Counted from the first letter of the stretch, positions 44,314-53,596 are shown. The stretch: 64,000 nucleotides of DNA from CAJPPJ01 sp963545265 (GCA_963545265.1 CAUUHY010000001.1:62001-126000); one strand, 5' to 3'. Notes: generated by a model from the letters alone, not told the origin. Numbers and translations are program-made.

Positions 44314-44520
44314 ATGCTTATAAAGAATAACAAGTTATTAAAACAATCTGAATTTAAACTTGAGAAAGATATACAAGTATTTGTTGAGAATCATATTCCT
44401 GATATCTTAGGAGAAGAATATGAATTTGTATGTACAGAGTTTCTTGCAGGATATTTTAAAATTGATTCCTTAGTTTTTAATAAAGAAAATAAATCTTTTA
44501 TAATAATTAAATTAGTTTAA
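44314..44520 (+). pseudogene. Truncated nuclease-like protein fused to an hsdS relic
   Basis: The 68 codons read EFKLEKDIQVFVENHIPDIL, FVCTEFLAGYFKIDSLVF and NKSFIII. This matches the start of DUF5655/DUF4268-like proteins, whose nuclease core continues Ile-Ile-Glu-Tyr-Lys. Here the reading stops right before that Lys motif, where the minus-strand hsdS relic begins (about 44512). The break removed the rest of the gene. Confidence 0.55.
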
Positions 44521-44865
44521 CTGTTTCATTGATTTCAAATGTTAGATATATTTGTGAGAATATTGCTGAGCCATATTCATTTAAACAAATAACACCAAAT
44601 TTTAAAGTTGCTGGATTTTAATACAAATCATTTAATTTTGTTATTTTGTATTGTTTATCTTCAGATTTTACTAAGAAATCTCTGTTATATCTTTCACTTT
44701 TCTCATATATTCCTTATTTAGATAATGTTATATGTGGAGAATCTAATCCCTTTTTCTGAATATATTTTTCTTTCTTTTAATATTTTTTAGACTAATTTCT
44801 GGGTAATCTTTATTAAATATATCTTGTAAAAATTCTTTTTTTATTTAAAAAAGTATTGATTCATC
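44512..44865 (-). pseudogene. Type I restriction specificity subunit relic (minus strand)
   Basis: Read on the minus strand: DYPEISLKNIKRKKNIF, then in another frame KGLDSPHITLSK, stop, GIYEKSERYNRDFLVKSEDK, KITKLNDLY, stop, NPATLKFGVICLNEYGSAIF and IYLTFEI. The Y-N-P-A-x-L-K-F-G-V/A-I pattern and xIFSPxYxxFEI are typical of one target-recognition domain of HsdS. There are several stops and a frameshift. Confidence 0.65.
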
Positions 44866-44867
44866 AA

Positions 44868-45236
44868 ATGAAAAAGAGTAGTAATAATTGGGTTAAATAT
44901 AAGATATCTGAAATATTTAAAATCACTATAGGTATTGTGATACCTAAAACAGATTTATCAGAAAATAAAATAAATATATATAAATATGTTAATAACTTAA
45001 ATTAATATGTGAGCTTTTAAATACTGAAACACCAAAACATTTATCTTATGTAGGTAATTCTAAATTAATGAATAATGTTATGTGATATATAAAAGTATTT
45101 TTAGCAGATATTGATGAATCTGATAGAGTTAGTAACATCATAATCAAAGATAAATAATAAGTTTTTATTAGAAACAAATAAATTAAGTAAACTAAATGAA
45201 TTAAAAAAAGGACTTATACAATATATGTTTGTATAG
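44868..45236 (+). pseudogene. Type I restriction specificity subunit relic (plus strand)
   Basis: MKKSSNNWVKYKISEIFKIT (compare W...L.E.F....G), VIPKTDLSEN, then a stop at 45003-45005, decayed sequence, and finally LSKLNELKKGLIQYMFV to the TAG at 45234. The beginning and the end are those of a single HsdS half; the middle is lost. It points away from the minus-strand relic. Confidence 0.6.
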
Positions 45237-45245
45237 TCTTTTTTC
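45205..45245 (+). terminator. Terminator after the hsdS relic
   Basis: TATACAA and TTGTATA form the core stem, with GACT/AGTC-like flanking pairs, then six T. Confidence 0.55.
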
Positions 45246-45289
45246 ATTTTTACACTAACACTTATATAATTTTTAATAAACATGTAAAA

Positions 45290-45450
45290 TCAAAAGAATC
45301 GTAAAGACTTATTTAAATGGATTTTTAAAAATTTGTATAAGAGATAAAGAGATAACTTATCTAAATAATCGACAATCTTAAGATAGACATTTAGCTCTCA
45401 TTTTATGATTAAAAAATATGGATATGATGCAGTAGATGAATTTTTAGATG
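45290..45450 (+). pseudogene. Short decayed coding remnant
   Basis: Readable pieces are TYLNGFLKICIRDKEITYLN, then DRHLALIL and, after a one-base shift, MIKKYGYDAVDEFLDE. Stops separate them. I do not recognise the protein. The rest of the stretch up to 45603 is AT-rich with no signal. Confidence 0.35.
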
Positions 45451-45603
45451 AATGAAAATGATTTTAATAAAATTAATATCATTAAATGGAATATCTATAG
45501 ATAGGTTAAATAAATTAAGAATGATTTAAACAGAAAAATAAACAAATTTTACTTGTTTTAGAGATGGAAAATTTATTATATAATGAAATTATGGAGCGTT
45601 TAT

Positions 45604-47694
45604 ATGAATAATAATGAAATATTTAAACCAGAAAACAAAAATATTAGCGACATATTTTCATTTACTGGAATTTATACGATACCTAATTATCAAAGACAAT
45701 ATTCTTGGAATGATGAAAATCTTGAAGAACTTTGGGATGATTTATATAATTCTTTTGTCGATGGAATAGATAAATGTTATTTTTTGGGGTCAATAGTTAT
45801 AGTTGATAGAGGTAATGGTGAAGAAGAATTAGTGGATGGACAACAAAGAATTACTACTTTAATGATTATGCTAAATGTATTAATGAAAAACTTTCCACAA
45901 ATAAATAATACATCTACTGCAGTTTTAAATGCTGATAAGTCATTAATGTCATCTTTAATATTTTTTAATCAAAAAATAAATAGATTAAGATTACAGCAAG
46001 ATCCAGATTATGATACATCATTTAAAAATATAATATCATCTTCAAAAAGTTATAAAGACTTTACAAAGCCTAAAAAAGAAGAATTAAAAAAAGAAAATCC
46101 AGAATATAAATTTACTAATACTGCTTATTTTTTTTATAATAAATTTACTTCTTTATTAAATGAAGAAGGAGAAGAAGTATTAGGAAAATTTGTAAATTAT
46201 ATTTTGTTTAAAACCAATATTATTAAAATTTCGTGTTTTGATCAATCTTTTGCTATTAAACTATTTTTAGTTTTAAATGATAGAGGAATGGATTTAGCTA
46301 GTTCAGATATTATAAAATCAGTTATTTATAATGAATTAGATAAATGTGAAGAATATAATAGTCATGATAAAGATGTATTTAATTCAAATTGGAAAGCAAT
46401 AGAAGCAATTTGTAATAAAAATAATTTTTCTATGGATGATTTTTTTGTTTTTTATGAGTATTTTAAATTAAAGAGCAATCCTAAAAAACAATTATCTGAT
46501 GAAATAACAAAAATTATTAAAAACAATGAAATAAACTATATTGTAAGTGAATTATTATCTTTTGCTAAAAATGTTGATAGGATATTTACTACAGAAGATA
46601 AAGTTATATATAGTTTAAGATATGTACCATGGAAATTTTATGTTAATACAACTATAGCAACAGCTTATCAAGTTAAATATGAAAAAATTGATGAATTATT
46701 AGAAGAAATAAGAAGATTTTATTATTTATCTTGGATTAGTGGAAAAACACTTAATGCTATTAAGCAAACATCGTTTAATTTAATAGAAGCAGTTGCTAAT
46801 AATGTTTCTTTAGAAGAAATAAAAGAAATTTTAAATGATTTTATTATGAAAAATAAAATCATAACTAGTGTATATAATGTATTAGATGGCAATGTTTATG
46901 GAGAATCTTTTTTAAAACCTCTAATTCTTTCAATTGACTATCAAATAAGAGAAAAATTGTTAACTGAGTTTTATCCACTAGATAAAGATATTCATATGGA
47001 TCATATTCTTCCAAAAAAATACTATGAAAAGCCAGAAGAATGGAAATACATAAATGATCAAGAAGAAGCATTAAAATATTTAAATACTATTGGTAATATG
47101 GCTTTACTTTTAGGACAAAAAAATAAAGAAGCATTAAATTATGGAGTATCAAAAAAACTAGATATTTATTTGGGGAAAGATAACTTTAAAACAGGAAGAG
47201 TAGCATTTGATACCACAAATTTGGTTATTGATGAATTTAAAAAATTTGAAAAATGGACTATTGAATCAATCAAAAATAGAAAGATAAAATTAATAAAAGA
47301 AATAGAAAAAATGTTAAATATATCAAGAGAATGTATCGAAAAAGAAAATTCATATATTGAAGCAACTGATAATAATTTTTATTTTAAATGGAAATATAAA
47401 AATCAAAAATATACTAATTCAAATCTTGTGCGTATCTTATTGGTTGATTATATTAATAGTAAAAAATTTAAGAGTTATGAAGATATAGATGATGAAATTA
47501 AGTACTATCATATAATTCCTTCTCTACCATTATTTAGTGCAACTAATATATGTAATGGTTATACTTATGGAAAATTAACTGGGATAAGTTTTGATTTGTA
47601 TACTCCTTCACAATTTAGTAAAGAAAGACTTCATGCATTTTTAAAAATTTTAAAAAAATACTTTGATTTTGAAAAAAATTTAATGAATTTATAA
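45604..47694 (+). CDS. DUF262/DUF1524 (GmrSD-like) nuclease
   Basis: 697 residues from the ATG at 45604, which has GGAGC before it; an upstream in-frame ATG at 45583 has no SD. The ParB-like DUF262 part shows IPNYQRQYSWND, FLGSIVIV and ELVDGQQRITTL (DGQQR motif). The DUF1524 part has HMDHILPKKYYEKPEEW and NTIGNMALL, an HNH-type nuclease. A C-terminal extra domain (about 590-697) begins FYFKWKYKNQKYTNS. GmrSD enzymes of this kind cut modified phage DNA using nucleotide hydrolysis. It is intact and next to the type III system. Confidence 0.9.
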   Translation: MNNNEIFKPENKNISDIFSFTGIYTIPNYQRQYSWNDENLEELWDDLYNSFVDGIDKCYFLGSIVIVDRGNGEEELVDGQQRITTLMIMLNVLMKNFPQINNTSTAVLNADKSLMSSLIFFNQKINRLRLQQDPDYDTSFKNIISSSKSYKDFTKPKKEELKKENPEYKFTNTAYFFYNKFTSLLNEEGEEVLGKFVNYILFKTNIIKISCFDQSFAIKLFLVLNDRGMDLASSDIIKSVIYNELDKCEEYNSHDKDVFNSNWKAIEAICNKNNFSMDDFFVFYEYFKLKSNPKKQLSDEITKIIKNNEINYIVSELLSFAKNVDRIFTTEDKVIYSLRYVPWKFYVNTTIATAYQVKYEKIDELLEEIRRFYYLSWISGKTLNAIKQTSFNLIEAVANNVSLEEIKEILNDFIMKNKIITSVYNVLDGNVYGESFLKPLILSIDYQIREKLLTEFYPLDKDIHMDHILPKKYYEKPEEWKYINDQEEALKYLNTIGNMALLLGQKNKEALNYGVSKKLDIYLGKDNFKTGRVAFDTTNLVIDEFKKFEKWTIESIKNRKIKLIKEIEKMLNISRECIEKENSYIEATDNNFYFKWKYKNQKYTNSNLVRILLVDYINSKKFKSYEDIDDEIKYYHIIPSLPLFSATNICNGYTYGKLTGISFDLYTPSQFSKERLHAFLKILKKYFDFEKNLMNL

Positions 47695-47757
47695 AAATAA
47701 TTAAAATAATTAAAATACAAATTATATGTTACAATAAAAAAGTAAGAGGTGTGTTAT

Positions 47758-48846
47758 ATGGCATTTTGTTATAATTGTGGAAAACAATTAAATGATGGAA
47801 GTAAGTTTTGTTCAGAATGTGGTGTTAAACAAGAAGTTGCTGATAATACAAGTGTTAGAAAGCAAGAATTTGTTGGAATATTAAAAAAATGTCCAAGTTG
47901 TGGAGAAGATTTAAAAAGTTTAATGGGAATATGTCCTTCTTGTGGTCATGAATTGAACAGTAAAGTAGTTAATAAAAACTTAAAAGAATTTATTGAACAT
48001 GTTTCAGAATTAGAAGAAAAAATAGATGGATATAGTTCACTAGAAAAGGCAGGATGGCATAGTTGGAATGGTGGAATAAGATTAGGATGGATTTTATTTA
48101 ACATGCTTTTTGTTTTAATTCCATTAATTTTTTATTACATATGGAAACTTATTTCTATGGTTAATATACCTAAGTTAGAAAAACAAGAAAAAGAATTATC
48201 TTATTTTATACAAAATTTTCAATTTCCTAATGATAGAGAATCTATTTTAGAAGCAATGATATATGTTAAAGATAAAATTAATTTTATTGCAAATTACTCT
48301 ATTAATAAAAAAACTTATTATTGGACTAAAATATGGGTCAATAAAGCTAAGGAATTGAAAAGTAAGGCAGATATATTGTTTAATAATGATCAAATAGTTA
48401 ACAATACATATAACGACATAATAAAAAAATCAAAAGAAGCTAAGAAAAAACTAATTATTAAGACAATTTTAATAATAGTAGCTGTAAGTTTATTTTTAAG
48501 CTGTGTGGTTATGTTTTCTTCATATAAAACAAAAGAAGATTATAATGTGGTTTTAAAATTACCAACTACAGGTATGATAGAAAAAATACCTAAAATGGAA
48601 TATCAATACGGAAGAATTATAAGTGATTCATCAAATGATATTAATATTGATATATATAAAGTATCTCAAAGTAATTTTGATGAATATGTAAAAAAATGTA
48701 AGGATAGTGGATTTGACGTCAACTATTTTAAAAATGAAAAATTGTTTAAAGCAAAAGATAAAAATGGATATTATTTAAAAATAACATATTATAAAAATAA
48801 AGAAAAAATGAGTATTCGTTTAAATTATTATAATTTTATAAAATAA
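47758..48846 (+). CDS. Zinc-ribbon membrane protein
   Basis: 362 residues from the ATG at 47758 (SD AGAGGTG). Two zinc ribbons: CYNCGKQLNDGSKFCSECG and CPSCGEDLKSLMGICPSCG. Two membrane segments lie near residues 110-135 (LFNMLFVLIPLIFYYIWKL) and 237-258 (IILIIVAVSLFLSCVVMF area). The exported C-terminal 100 residues are strand-rich (VVLKLPTTGMIEKIPKMEYQ). It is 12 bases before the SPFH/SHOCT gene; similar pairs occur in other Gram-positives, and a shared role is inferred. Confidence 0.75.
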   Translation: MAFCYNCGKQLNDGSKFCSECGVKQEVADNTSVRKQEFVGILKKCPSCGEDLKSLMGICPSCGHELNSKVVNKNLKEFIEHVSELEEKIDGYSSLEKAGWHSWNGGIRLGWILFNMLFVLIPLIFYYIWKLISMVNIPKLEKQEKELSYFIQNFQFPNDRESILEAMIYVKDKINFIANYSINKKTYYWTKIWVNKAKELKSKADILFNNDQIVNNTYNDIIKKSKEAKKKLIIKTILIIVAVSLFLSCVVMFSSYKTKEDYNVVLKLPTTGMIEKIPKMEYQYGRIISDSSNDINIDIYKVSQSNFDEYVKKCKDSGFDVNYFKNEKLFKAKDKNGYYLKITYYKNKEKMSIRLNYYNFIK

Positions 48847-48858
48847 AGGAGTGAAACT

Positions 48859-50100
48859 ATGGGATTATTTAATAAAAATACAGGATTAATGGATGTTATA
48901 AGATGTGATGAAGAATCTTATTTAATTTGGAAATGGCATCCAAAAGGAAGTGAAACAAATACAACTAATAGAGAAAATTCTATTAGATGGGGATCATCTT
49001 TAAGAGTAAAAGATGGAGAAGTAGCGGTATTTGTATATAAACAAAAAGATGGAACAGTACAAGACTATATTGTTGGTCCATTTGATCAAAGTATAAATAC
49101 AAGTAACTTACCAATTTTAACAAGTTTATTAGGTTTAGCGTATGCAGGTAATTCACCATTTCAAGCAGAAATATATTTTATCAATTTAGCTCAAATAATA
49201 CAAAATAAATTTGCAGTACCTTTCTTTGATGTATATGATCCAAGATTTGCAGATTTTGGAGTACCAGTATCAGTAAGAGGTAACTTAAATTTTAAAATCA
49301 CAGATTATAAAAATTTTATAAAACTACATAGATTAATAGATTTTAATGTAGATGATTTTCAAAATCAGATAAAAGATGCAGTCTCAAGATATGTTAAAAA
49401 TACAGTTGTAACTTTGCCAGTAAAAGAAAACATACCTTTGGTGCAAATTGAATCTAAAATAACTGATATTAATGAAAGTTTAGAAAATGATTTGAAATTA
49501 AGATTAAAAGAAAATTTTGGAGTAGATGTAACATCAGTAGACGTTAATACAATAGAAATAGATAAGACGAGTGAAGGATATAAAGAGTTAATGCAAGTTA
49601 CTAAAAATATTACTAGTCAAACTATTCAAGCTGAAACTGAAGCAAAACTTAAGAATATAGCAGATAAACAAAGAATTGAAATTGAAAATTATGAAGAAAA
49701 TCTTCGTATTAATCGTGAAGAAGGTCAATACGCTGTTCATAAACAAACTCAAACAGAAAATATGGCAGCTTTCCAAGTAGAAAAACAAGCAGAAGTTGGT
49801 ATAGCAGGAGCAGAAGCTTTAGGACATATGGGAGAAAATGGAGCTGGTAATGTTAATTTAGGTGGGTCATCAAATGGATTTAATCCAGCTGCAATGATGG
49901 CTAGTATGGCTGTTGGTAATGTTGTAGGACAAAATATAGCGGGTTCAATGAATGGTATAATGAATTCTAGTCAAAATAACGTTAATGCAACTAAAGTTGA
50001 TCCATATGAAGAAATAAAAAAATTAAAGACATTACTTGATGAAGGTATTATTACTGAAGAAGAATTTAATCAAAAGAAAAAAGAATTACTTGGATTATAA
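48859..50100 (+). CDS. SPFH domain protein with C-terminal SHOCT
   Basis: 413 residues. The N-terminus (GLFNKNTGLMDVIRCDEESY, LIWKWHP) and the SPFH core (VPVSVRGNLNFKITDYKNFI) match the YdjI-like, 'virion core protein' group. A coiled region (ETEAKLKNIADKQRIEIENYE) is followed by a Gly/Met-rich linker and a SHOCT end (EEIKKLKTLLDEGIITEEEF, QKKKELLGL). In Bacillus the relative works with a membrane stress system; here the upstream zinc-ribbon membrane protein is a likely partner. SD AAAGGAG. Confidence 0.88.
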   Translation: MGLFNKNTGLMDVIRCDEESYLIWKWHPKGSETNTTNRENSIRWGSSLRVKDGEVAVFVYKQKDGTVQDYIVGPFDQSINTSNLPILTSLLGLAYAGNSPFQAEIYFINLAQIIQNKFAVPFFDVYDPRFADFGVPVSVRGNLNFKITDYKNFIKLHRLIDFNVDDFQNQIKDAVSRYVKNTVVTLPVKENIPLVQIESKITDINESLENDLKLRLKENFGVDVTSVDVNTIEIDKTSEGYKELMQVTKNITSQTIQAETEAKLKNIADKQRIEIENYEENLRINREEGQYAVHKQTQTENMAAFQVEKQAEVGIAGAEALGHMGENGAGNVNLGGSSNGFNPAAMMASMAVGNVVGQNIAGSMNGIMNSSQNNVNATKVDPYEEIKKLKTLLDEGIITEEEFNQKKKELLGL

Positions 50101-50111
50101 TAGAGGTAAAA

Positions 50112-50636
50112 ATGAGTTCATTAAAAATAATTAAAGGATCTTGTGCTGATCAAGAAGTAGATGTAGTAGTAAATGCTGCTAATAAAAATTTGTTTTTTGG
50201 AAGTGGTATATGTGGAGCTATTTTTGAAAAAGCAGGTATAAAGGAATTAAGTGAGGAATGTAAAAAGATTCCTACTCCATTAGAAGTAGGAGAAGCAGTT
50301 ATTACATCATCTTGTAATATGACTAATTGTAAATATATTATTCATGTACCAGGTCCAGATTTTAGGTATGAAGATAATAGTTTCGATAAGTTATATCAAG
50401 CATATTACAATTCATTGAATTTAGCTAAAAATAATAATTTAAATAGCCTATCTTTTCCACTTATAAGTTCAGGAACATATGCAGGTACAATTAAAAATCC
50501 ATCTTTAAAATCAGCAGAAAAGTGTATTGAAGCATATAATGACTTTATAGATAAAAATAAAGACTATGAGATAAATGTTTTATTATGTGCATATACTTCT
50601 AAAGCCTATGATGAAATTAAAGATTTGAAAATATAA
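50112..50636 (+). CDS. Macro domain protein
   Basis: 174 residues forming one macro domain, which binds or hydrolyses ADP-ribose derivatives. Motifs: VDVVVNAANKNLFFGSGICG (VNAANxxL and the GxGxxG-like loop), IIHVPGPDF, and SFPLISSGTYAG. The second glycine loop is intact, so ligand binding is likely. SD AGAGG. It belongs to the run of closely spaced genes 48.9-52.4 kb. Confidence 0.93.
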   Translation: MSSLKIIKGSCADQEVDVVVNAANKNLFFGSGICGAIFEKAGIKELSEECKKIPTPLEVGEAVITSSCNMTNCKYIIHVPGPDFRYEDNSFDKLYQAYYNSLNLAKNNNLNSLSFPLISSGTYAGTIKNPSLKSAEKCIEAYNDFIDKNKDYEINVLLCAYTSKAYDEIKDLKI

Positions 50637-50649
50637 TAAAGGAGTTTTT

Positions 50650-51501
50650 ATGAAATTGGAAGTTGAAAAGCTAAGTGTAGATAAAAAATCTAAAGTACTA
50701 GAACATCATGAAATATGTGAAATAATAGATAAATATTTAGATGATTTTAAGAGTCAAATTAAGTATAGAGGAAAAGCATATTATGATAATGGTGATGTAT
50801 TTTTAATTATCAAAAATAAAAATAACTTTATTGCTAAAGTTTATGGAAGTAGTAAATATGAAATTAATATAACTATTTATCCAGAAGATAAGTTATTATC
50901 ATATACTTGTACATGTCCTTGTGATTTTCCTTGTAAACATGAATATGCAGTATTTTTAGCAATTAAAAACCATGAATATATAGAAAAAGATTTAAAACCT
51001 TTTATTAATAAACAGGAAATAACATTTCAAAAATTTATTGAGAAAATTTCTGCAAAAGATTTAAAAAATTATATTTTATCAGAAGAAGGAGAAAATTATG
51101 TATCTTTTGAAGAAAATCATTTAAAAGATTATTTTATTAGTTATTTACCTAGACAATCTTATGAATATTACTATAATAACTTGTATAATAATATAGTTTT
51201 AAAAAATGAAGTTAATTTAAAATATATAAATATTAGTAAAACTTTATTAAATAATGGAGAATATCAAGAAGCTTTTGATATAGTTAAATCTATTATAGAA
51301 GCAGCAAATGATACTGAAATATTATCTAAATGGGAAGAATTAACTAATTGTTTACCAGTTATTGGAATGTTACTAAGAATTATTTATAGAAAAGCTAATG
51401 CTGAGACTATAAATGATATCAATATTTGGATAAATAAATTAGAAAAAAATAATTATTATGGTAATTTATATTTAGAAGATATAATTTTAAGCATTAAGTG
51501 A
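50650..51501 (+). CDS. SWIM zinc finger protein
   Basis: 283 residues. The SWIM motif is TCTCPCDFPCKHEYAVFLA near residue 92 (CxC...CxH). The N-terminal strand region (KYRGKAYYDNGDVFLI) is typical of SWIM proteins. The C-terminal half is helical, TPR-like. SWIM domains bind DNA or proteins; the partner here is unknown. SD AAAGGAG. Confidence 0.88.
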   Translation: MKLEVEKLSVDKKSKVLEHHEICEIIDKYLDDFKSQIKYRGKAYYDNGDVFLIIKNKNNFIAKVYGSSKYEINITIYPEDKLLSYTCTCPCDFPCKHEYAVFLAIKNHEYIEKDLKPFINKQEITFQKFIEKISAKDLKNYILSEEGENYVSFEENHLKDYFISYLPRQSYEYYYNNLYNNIVLKNEVNLKYINISKTLLNNGEYQEAFDIVKSIIEAANDTEILSKWEELTNCLPVIGMLLRIIYRKANAETINDINIWINKLEKNNYYGNLYLEDIILSIK

Positions 51502-51510
51502 GGTATACTT

Positions 51511-52137
51511 ATGATAAATAAAGATTTAAAAAATTATATAGAGAACAATATATTTAAAGAATATTCTAAAAATGAAGAAGCTCATGGACTAAATCATATA
51601 AAATTTGTAATAAAAAGAAGTTTGGATTTATCAAAAGATAAAGATCTTGATATAAATATGATTTATACTATAGCAGCATATCATGATATAGGGCATCATA
51701 TAGATGCTAAGAATCACGAAGCGGTTTCAGCTAAAATTTTATTAGAAGATGAGAATTTAAAAAAATTTTTTAATGAAGAAGAAATTACTTTAATGAAAGA
51801 AGCAGTAGAAGATCATCGTGCTTCATTAAAAAGAGAACCTAGAAGTATTTATGGTAAGGTAGTTTCTTCAGCTGATAGAGGAATAGATGTAGATGAAGCT
51901 TTAAGAAGATGTTATTTTTATAGAAAAAAACATTATCCAGAATTAAATAATGAACAGATAATAGAAGATACTTATGAACATCTAAATAACAAGTATGGAG
52001 AAGATGGCTATGCTAATTTTTTCTTAGAAGATAAAAAATATGAAGATTACTTAAAAGAAATACGAAATCTTATAAAAAATAAAGAAGAGTTTATAAAAAG
52101 AAACAAAAAAATTATCGAAGATATAGAAAAGAAATAA
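51511..52137 (+). CDS. HD domain phosphohydrolase
   Basis: 208 residues. HGLNHIKFVIKRSLDL supplies the first His, AAYHDIGHHIDAKNHEAVSA holds the HD pair, EDHRASLKREPRSIYGKVVSSADR supplies the later Asp. This is the HD metal site of nucleotide or phosphate-ester hydrolases. The C-terminus is helical and Lys-rich. SD GTGAGGT. Confidence 0.88.
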   Translation: MINKDLKNYIENNIFKEYSKNEEAHGLNHIKFVIKRSLDLSKDKDLDINMIYTIAAYHDIGHHIDAKNHEAVSAKILLEDENLKKFFNEEEITLMKEAVEDHRASLKREPRSIYGKVVSSADRGIDVDEALRRCYFYRKKHYPELNNEQIIEDTYEHLNNKYGEDGYANFFLEDKKYEDYLKEIRNLIKNKEEFIKRNKKIIEDIEKK

Positions 52138-52138
52138 T

Positions 52139-52420
52139 ATGACAAAAAGAGTAGTTATAATAATTGCTATAATGTTTTCTTTTTTAATAACAAATTCTAA
52201 ACCAAATCTAGTAAATCAATATGATAATAATAAAAAATCTTTAATATCTATAGAAGAAAATAATATTAAAAAACAAAAAGAAGAAATGTTAGAAATAAGA
52301 AGAGATGTTATTTTAAAATTTAATAAAATTAACTTTAGGAAGAAACTAAGACTTCCACTTTGGTTTAGCCTTTTGATATTTTTTGTTATATTGATATTTC
52401 GAAGGTTGATAAAAAAGTAA
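52139..52420 (+). CDS. Small protein with two membrane segments
   Basis: 93 residues, unrecognised. A hydrophobic start (VVIIIAIMFSFLI) and a second TM near the end (LWFSLLIFFVILIFRRLIKK) flank a charged linker. It starts one base after the HD gene stop and is probably coupled to it. Confidence 0.6.
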   Translation: MTKRVVIIIAIMFSFLITNSKPNLVNQYDNNKKSLISIEENNIKKQKEEMLEIRRDVILKFNKINFRKKLRLPLWFSLLIFFVILIFRRLIKK

Positions 52421-52440
52421 CTAAAAAGTTACTTTTTTTC
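52414..52440 (+). terminator. Terminator of the macro-SWIM-HD run
   Basis: AAAGTAACT and AGTTACTTT pair across a four-base loop, followed by T. The stem overlaps the stop codon. Confidence 0.8.
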
Positions 52441-52470
52441 TTGCATTATTTTTTAAAAGAGTTATACTAT

Positions 52471-52491
52471 TATTAGTAATCATTACTAATA
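52471..52491 (+). promoter_or_regulatory. Fur-family operator, perfect palindrome
   Basis: TATTAGTAAT-C-ATTACTAATA, a perfect 10-1-10 palindrome, ends 9 bases before the ATG of the Fur-family gene. It resembles the symmetric Per/Fur box layout with an ATnAT centre. Autoregulation of the regulator-peroxiredoxin operon is likely. Confidence 0.75.
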
Positions 52492-52500
52492 AGGAATTTT

Positions 52501-52866
52501 ATGAGGAACACGAAACAGAAAGATTTAGTATTAAGTATACTTAAAAATAACTATGAACATTTGGATGCTTATGAAGTATATAATGAAGCAAAAAAAACAA
52601 TTGATAATATTAGTTTGGGTACAGTATATAGAGTACTAAAGACATTAGAAGAAACAGGTAAAATCAAAAAACTTAAAGTAAATGATATGTATAGATATGA
52701 TGGATTTACTAATAAACATCATCATTTTATATGTAATAATTGTAATAAGATAATAGATATAGATGAAAAGTTCAATTTAAAATTCAATTTAAAGAACCTA
52801 GAAGTAGATGATTATGAAATAATTTTCACAGGACTTTGTGAAGATTGCAGAAAGGATAAAAAATAA
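52501..52866 (+). CDS. Fur family regulator, PerR-like
   Basis: 121 residues, slightly short for PerR. The winged helix (HLDAYEVYNEAKKTIDNISLGTVYRVLKTLEETG) is followed by KHHHFICNNCNKIIDID and CEDCRK. The two CxxC pairs are the structural zinc site. HHHF contributes to the metal-sensing site. The operator lies directly in front, and a peroxiredoxin is encoded in the same transcript, which favours a PerR-like peroxide sensor over Fur or Zur. Confidence 0.85.
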   Translation: MRNTKQKDLVLSILKNNYEHLDAYEVYNEAKKTIDNISLGTVYRVLKTLEETGKIKKLKVNDMYRYDGFTNKHHHFICNNCNKIIDIDEKFNLKFNLKNLEVDDYEIIFTGLCEDCRKDKK

Positions 52867-53555
52867 TGATAGAAGAACAAAAAAATATAATGCCAGTTCC
52901 AATGCCAAAAATTGGAGAAAGTGCACCAAGCTTTAGAGCTAAAACAACACAAGGAGATATAAATTTTCCAGAAGATTTTAAAGGTAAATGGGTAATATTA
53001 TTTTCACACCCAGCTGATTTTACACCAGTATGTACAACAGAATTTATGACATTTGCAAGTATGGAAGAAGAATTTAAAGCTTTAAATACACAGTTAATTG
53101 GATTATCAGTAGATAGTTTATTTGCACATATTGCATGGCTTAGAACAATAAAAGAAAAAATCAAATGGAATGGTTTAGAAAACATAGAAGTTAAATTTCC
53201 AGTAATTGAAGATATAACTATGGAAGTTGCTAACAAATACGGAATGATTTCACCAACACAATCTAATACTCAAGCAGTAAGAGCAGTATTCTTTATAGAT
53301 CCAGAAGGAATTATAAAAACAATAATGTATTATCCATCTTCACTTGGAAGAAACTTTGATGAAATAAAAAGAGTTTTACAAGGACTTCAAAAAGCAGAAA
53401 AAGATAGTGTAGCTTTACCTGCAAATTGGAGACCAGGAGATGATGTTATAGTACCACCAGCAGGATCATGTGGAGTAGCAAAAGATAGAGTAGAGAATAC
53501 TCCAGAAGATATGTACTGTCTAGATTGGTTCTTATGTTTTAAAAGAGAAAAATAA
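52866..53555 (+). CDS. Peroxiredoxin (Prx6/AhpC-TSA type)
   Basis: 229 residues, the length of the long Prx6-type and archaeal peroxiredoxins. The active site is SHPADFTPVCTTEF with the peroxidatic Cys at residue 56. Later features are LSVDSLFAHIAWLR and a C-terminal PPAGSCGVAKD...DMYCLDWFLCFK with three Cys that could resolve the disulphide. It reduces peroxides in the cytoplasm. The ATG overlaps the TAA of the PerR-like gene by one base (TAATG), so translation is coupled. Confidence 0.95.
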   Translation: MIEEQKNIMPVPMPKIGESAPSFRAKTTQGDINFPEDFKGKWVILFSHPADFTPVCTTEFMTFASMEEEFKALNTQLIGLSVDSLFAHIAWLRTIKEKIKWNGLENIEVKFPVIEDITMEVANKYGMISPTQSNTQAVRAVFFIDPEGIIKTIMYYPSSLGRNFDEIKRVLQGLQKAEKDSVALPANWRPGDDVIVPPAGSCGVAKDRVENTPEDMYCLDWFLCFKREK

Positions 53556-53556
53556 A

Positions 53557-53586
53557 GATTAGAAAATTTCTAATCTTTTCTTTTTT
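53557..53586 (+). terminator. Peroxiredoxin terminator
   Basis: GATTAGAAA and TTTCTAATC form the stem directly after the stop, followed by TTTTCTTTTTT. Confidence 0.8.
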
Positions 53587-53590
53587 ATTA

Positions 53591-53596
53591 TATAAT
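53591..53596 (+). promoter_or_regulatory. -10 box before the lipase-like gene
   Basis: TATAAT, 22 bases before the ATG at 53618. Its upstream part overlaps the T-run of the preceding terminator. Confidence 0.4.
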
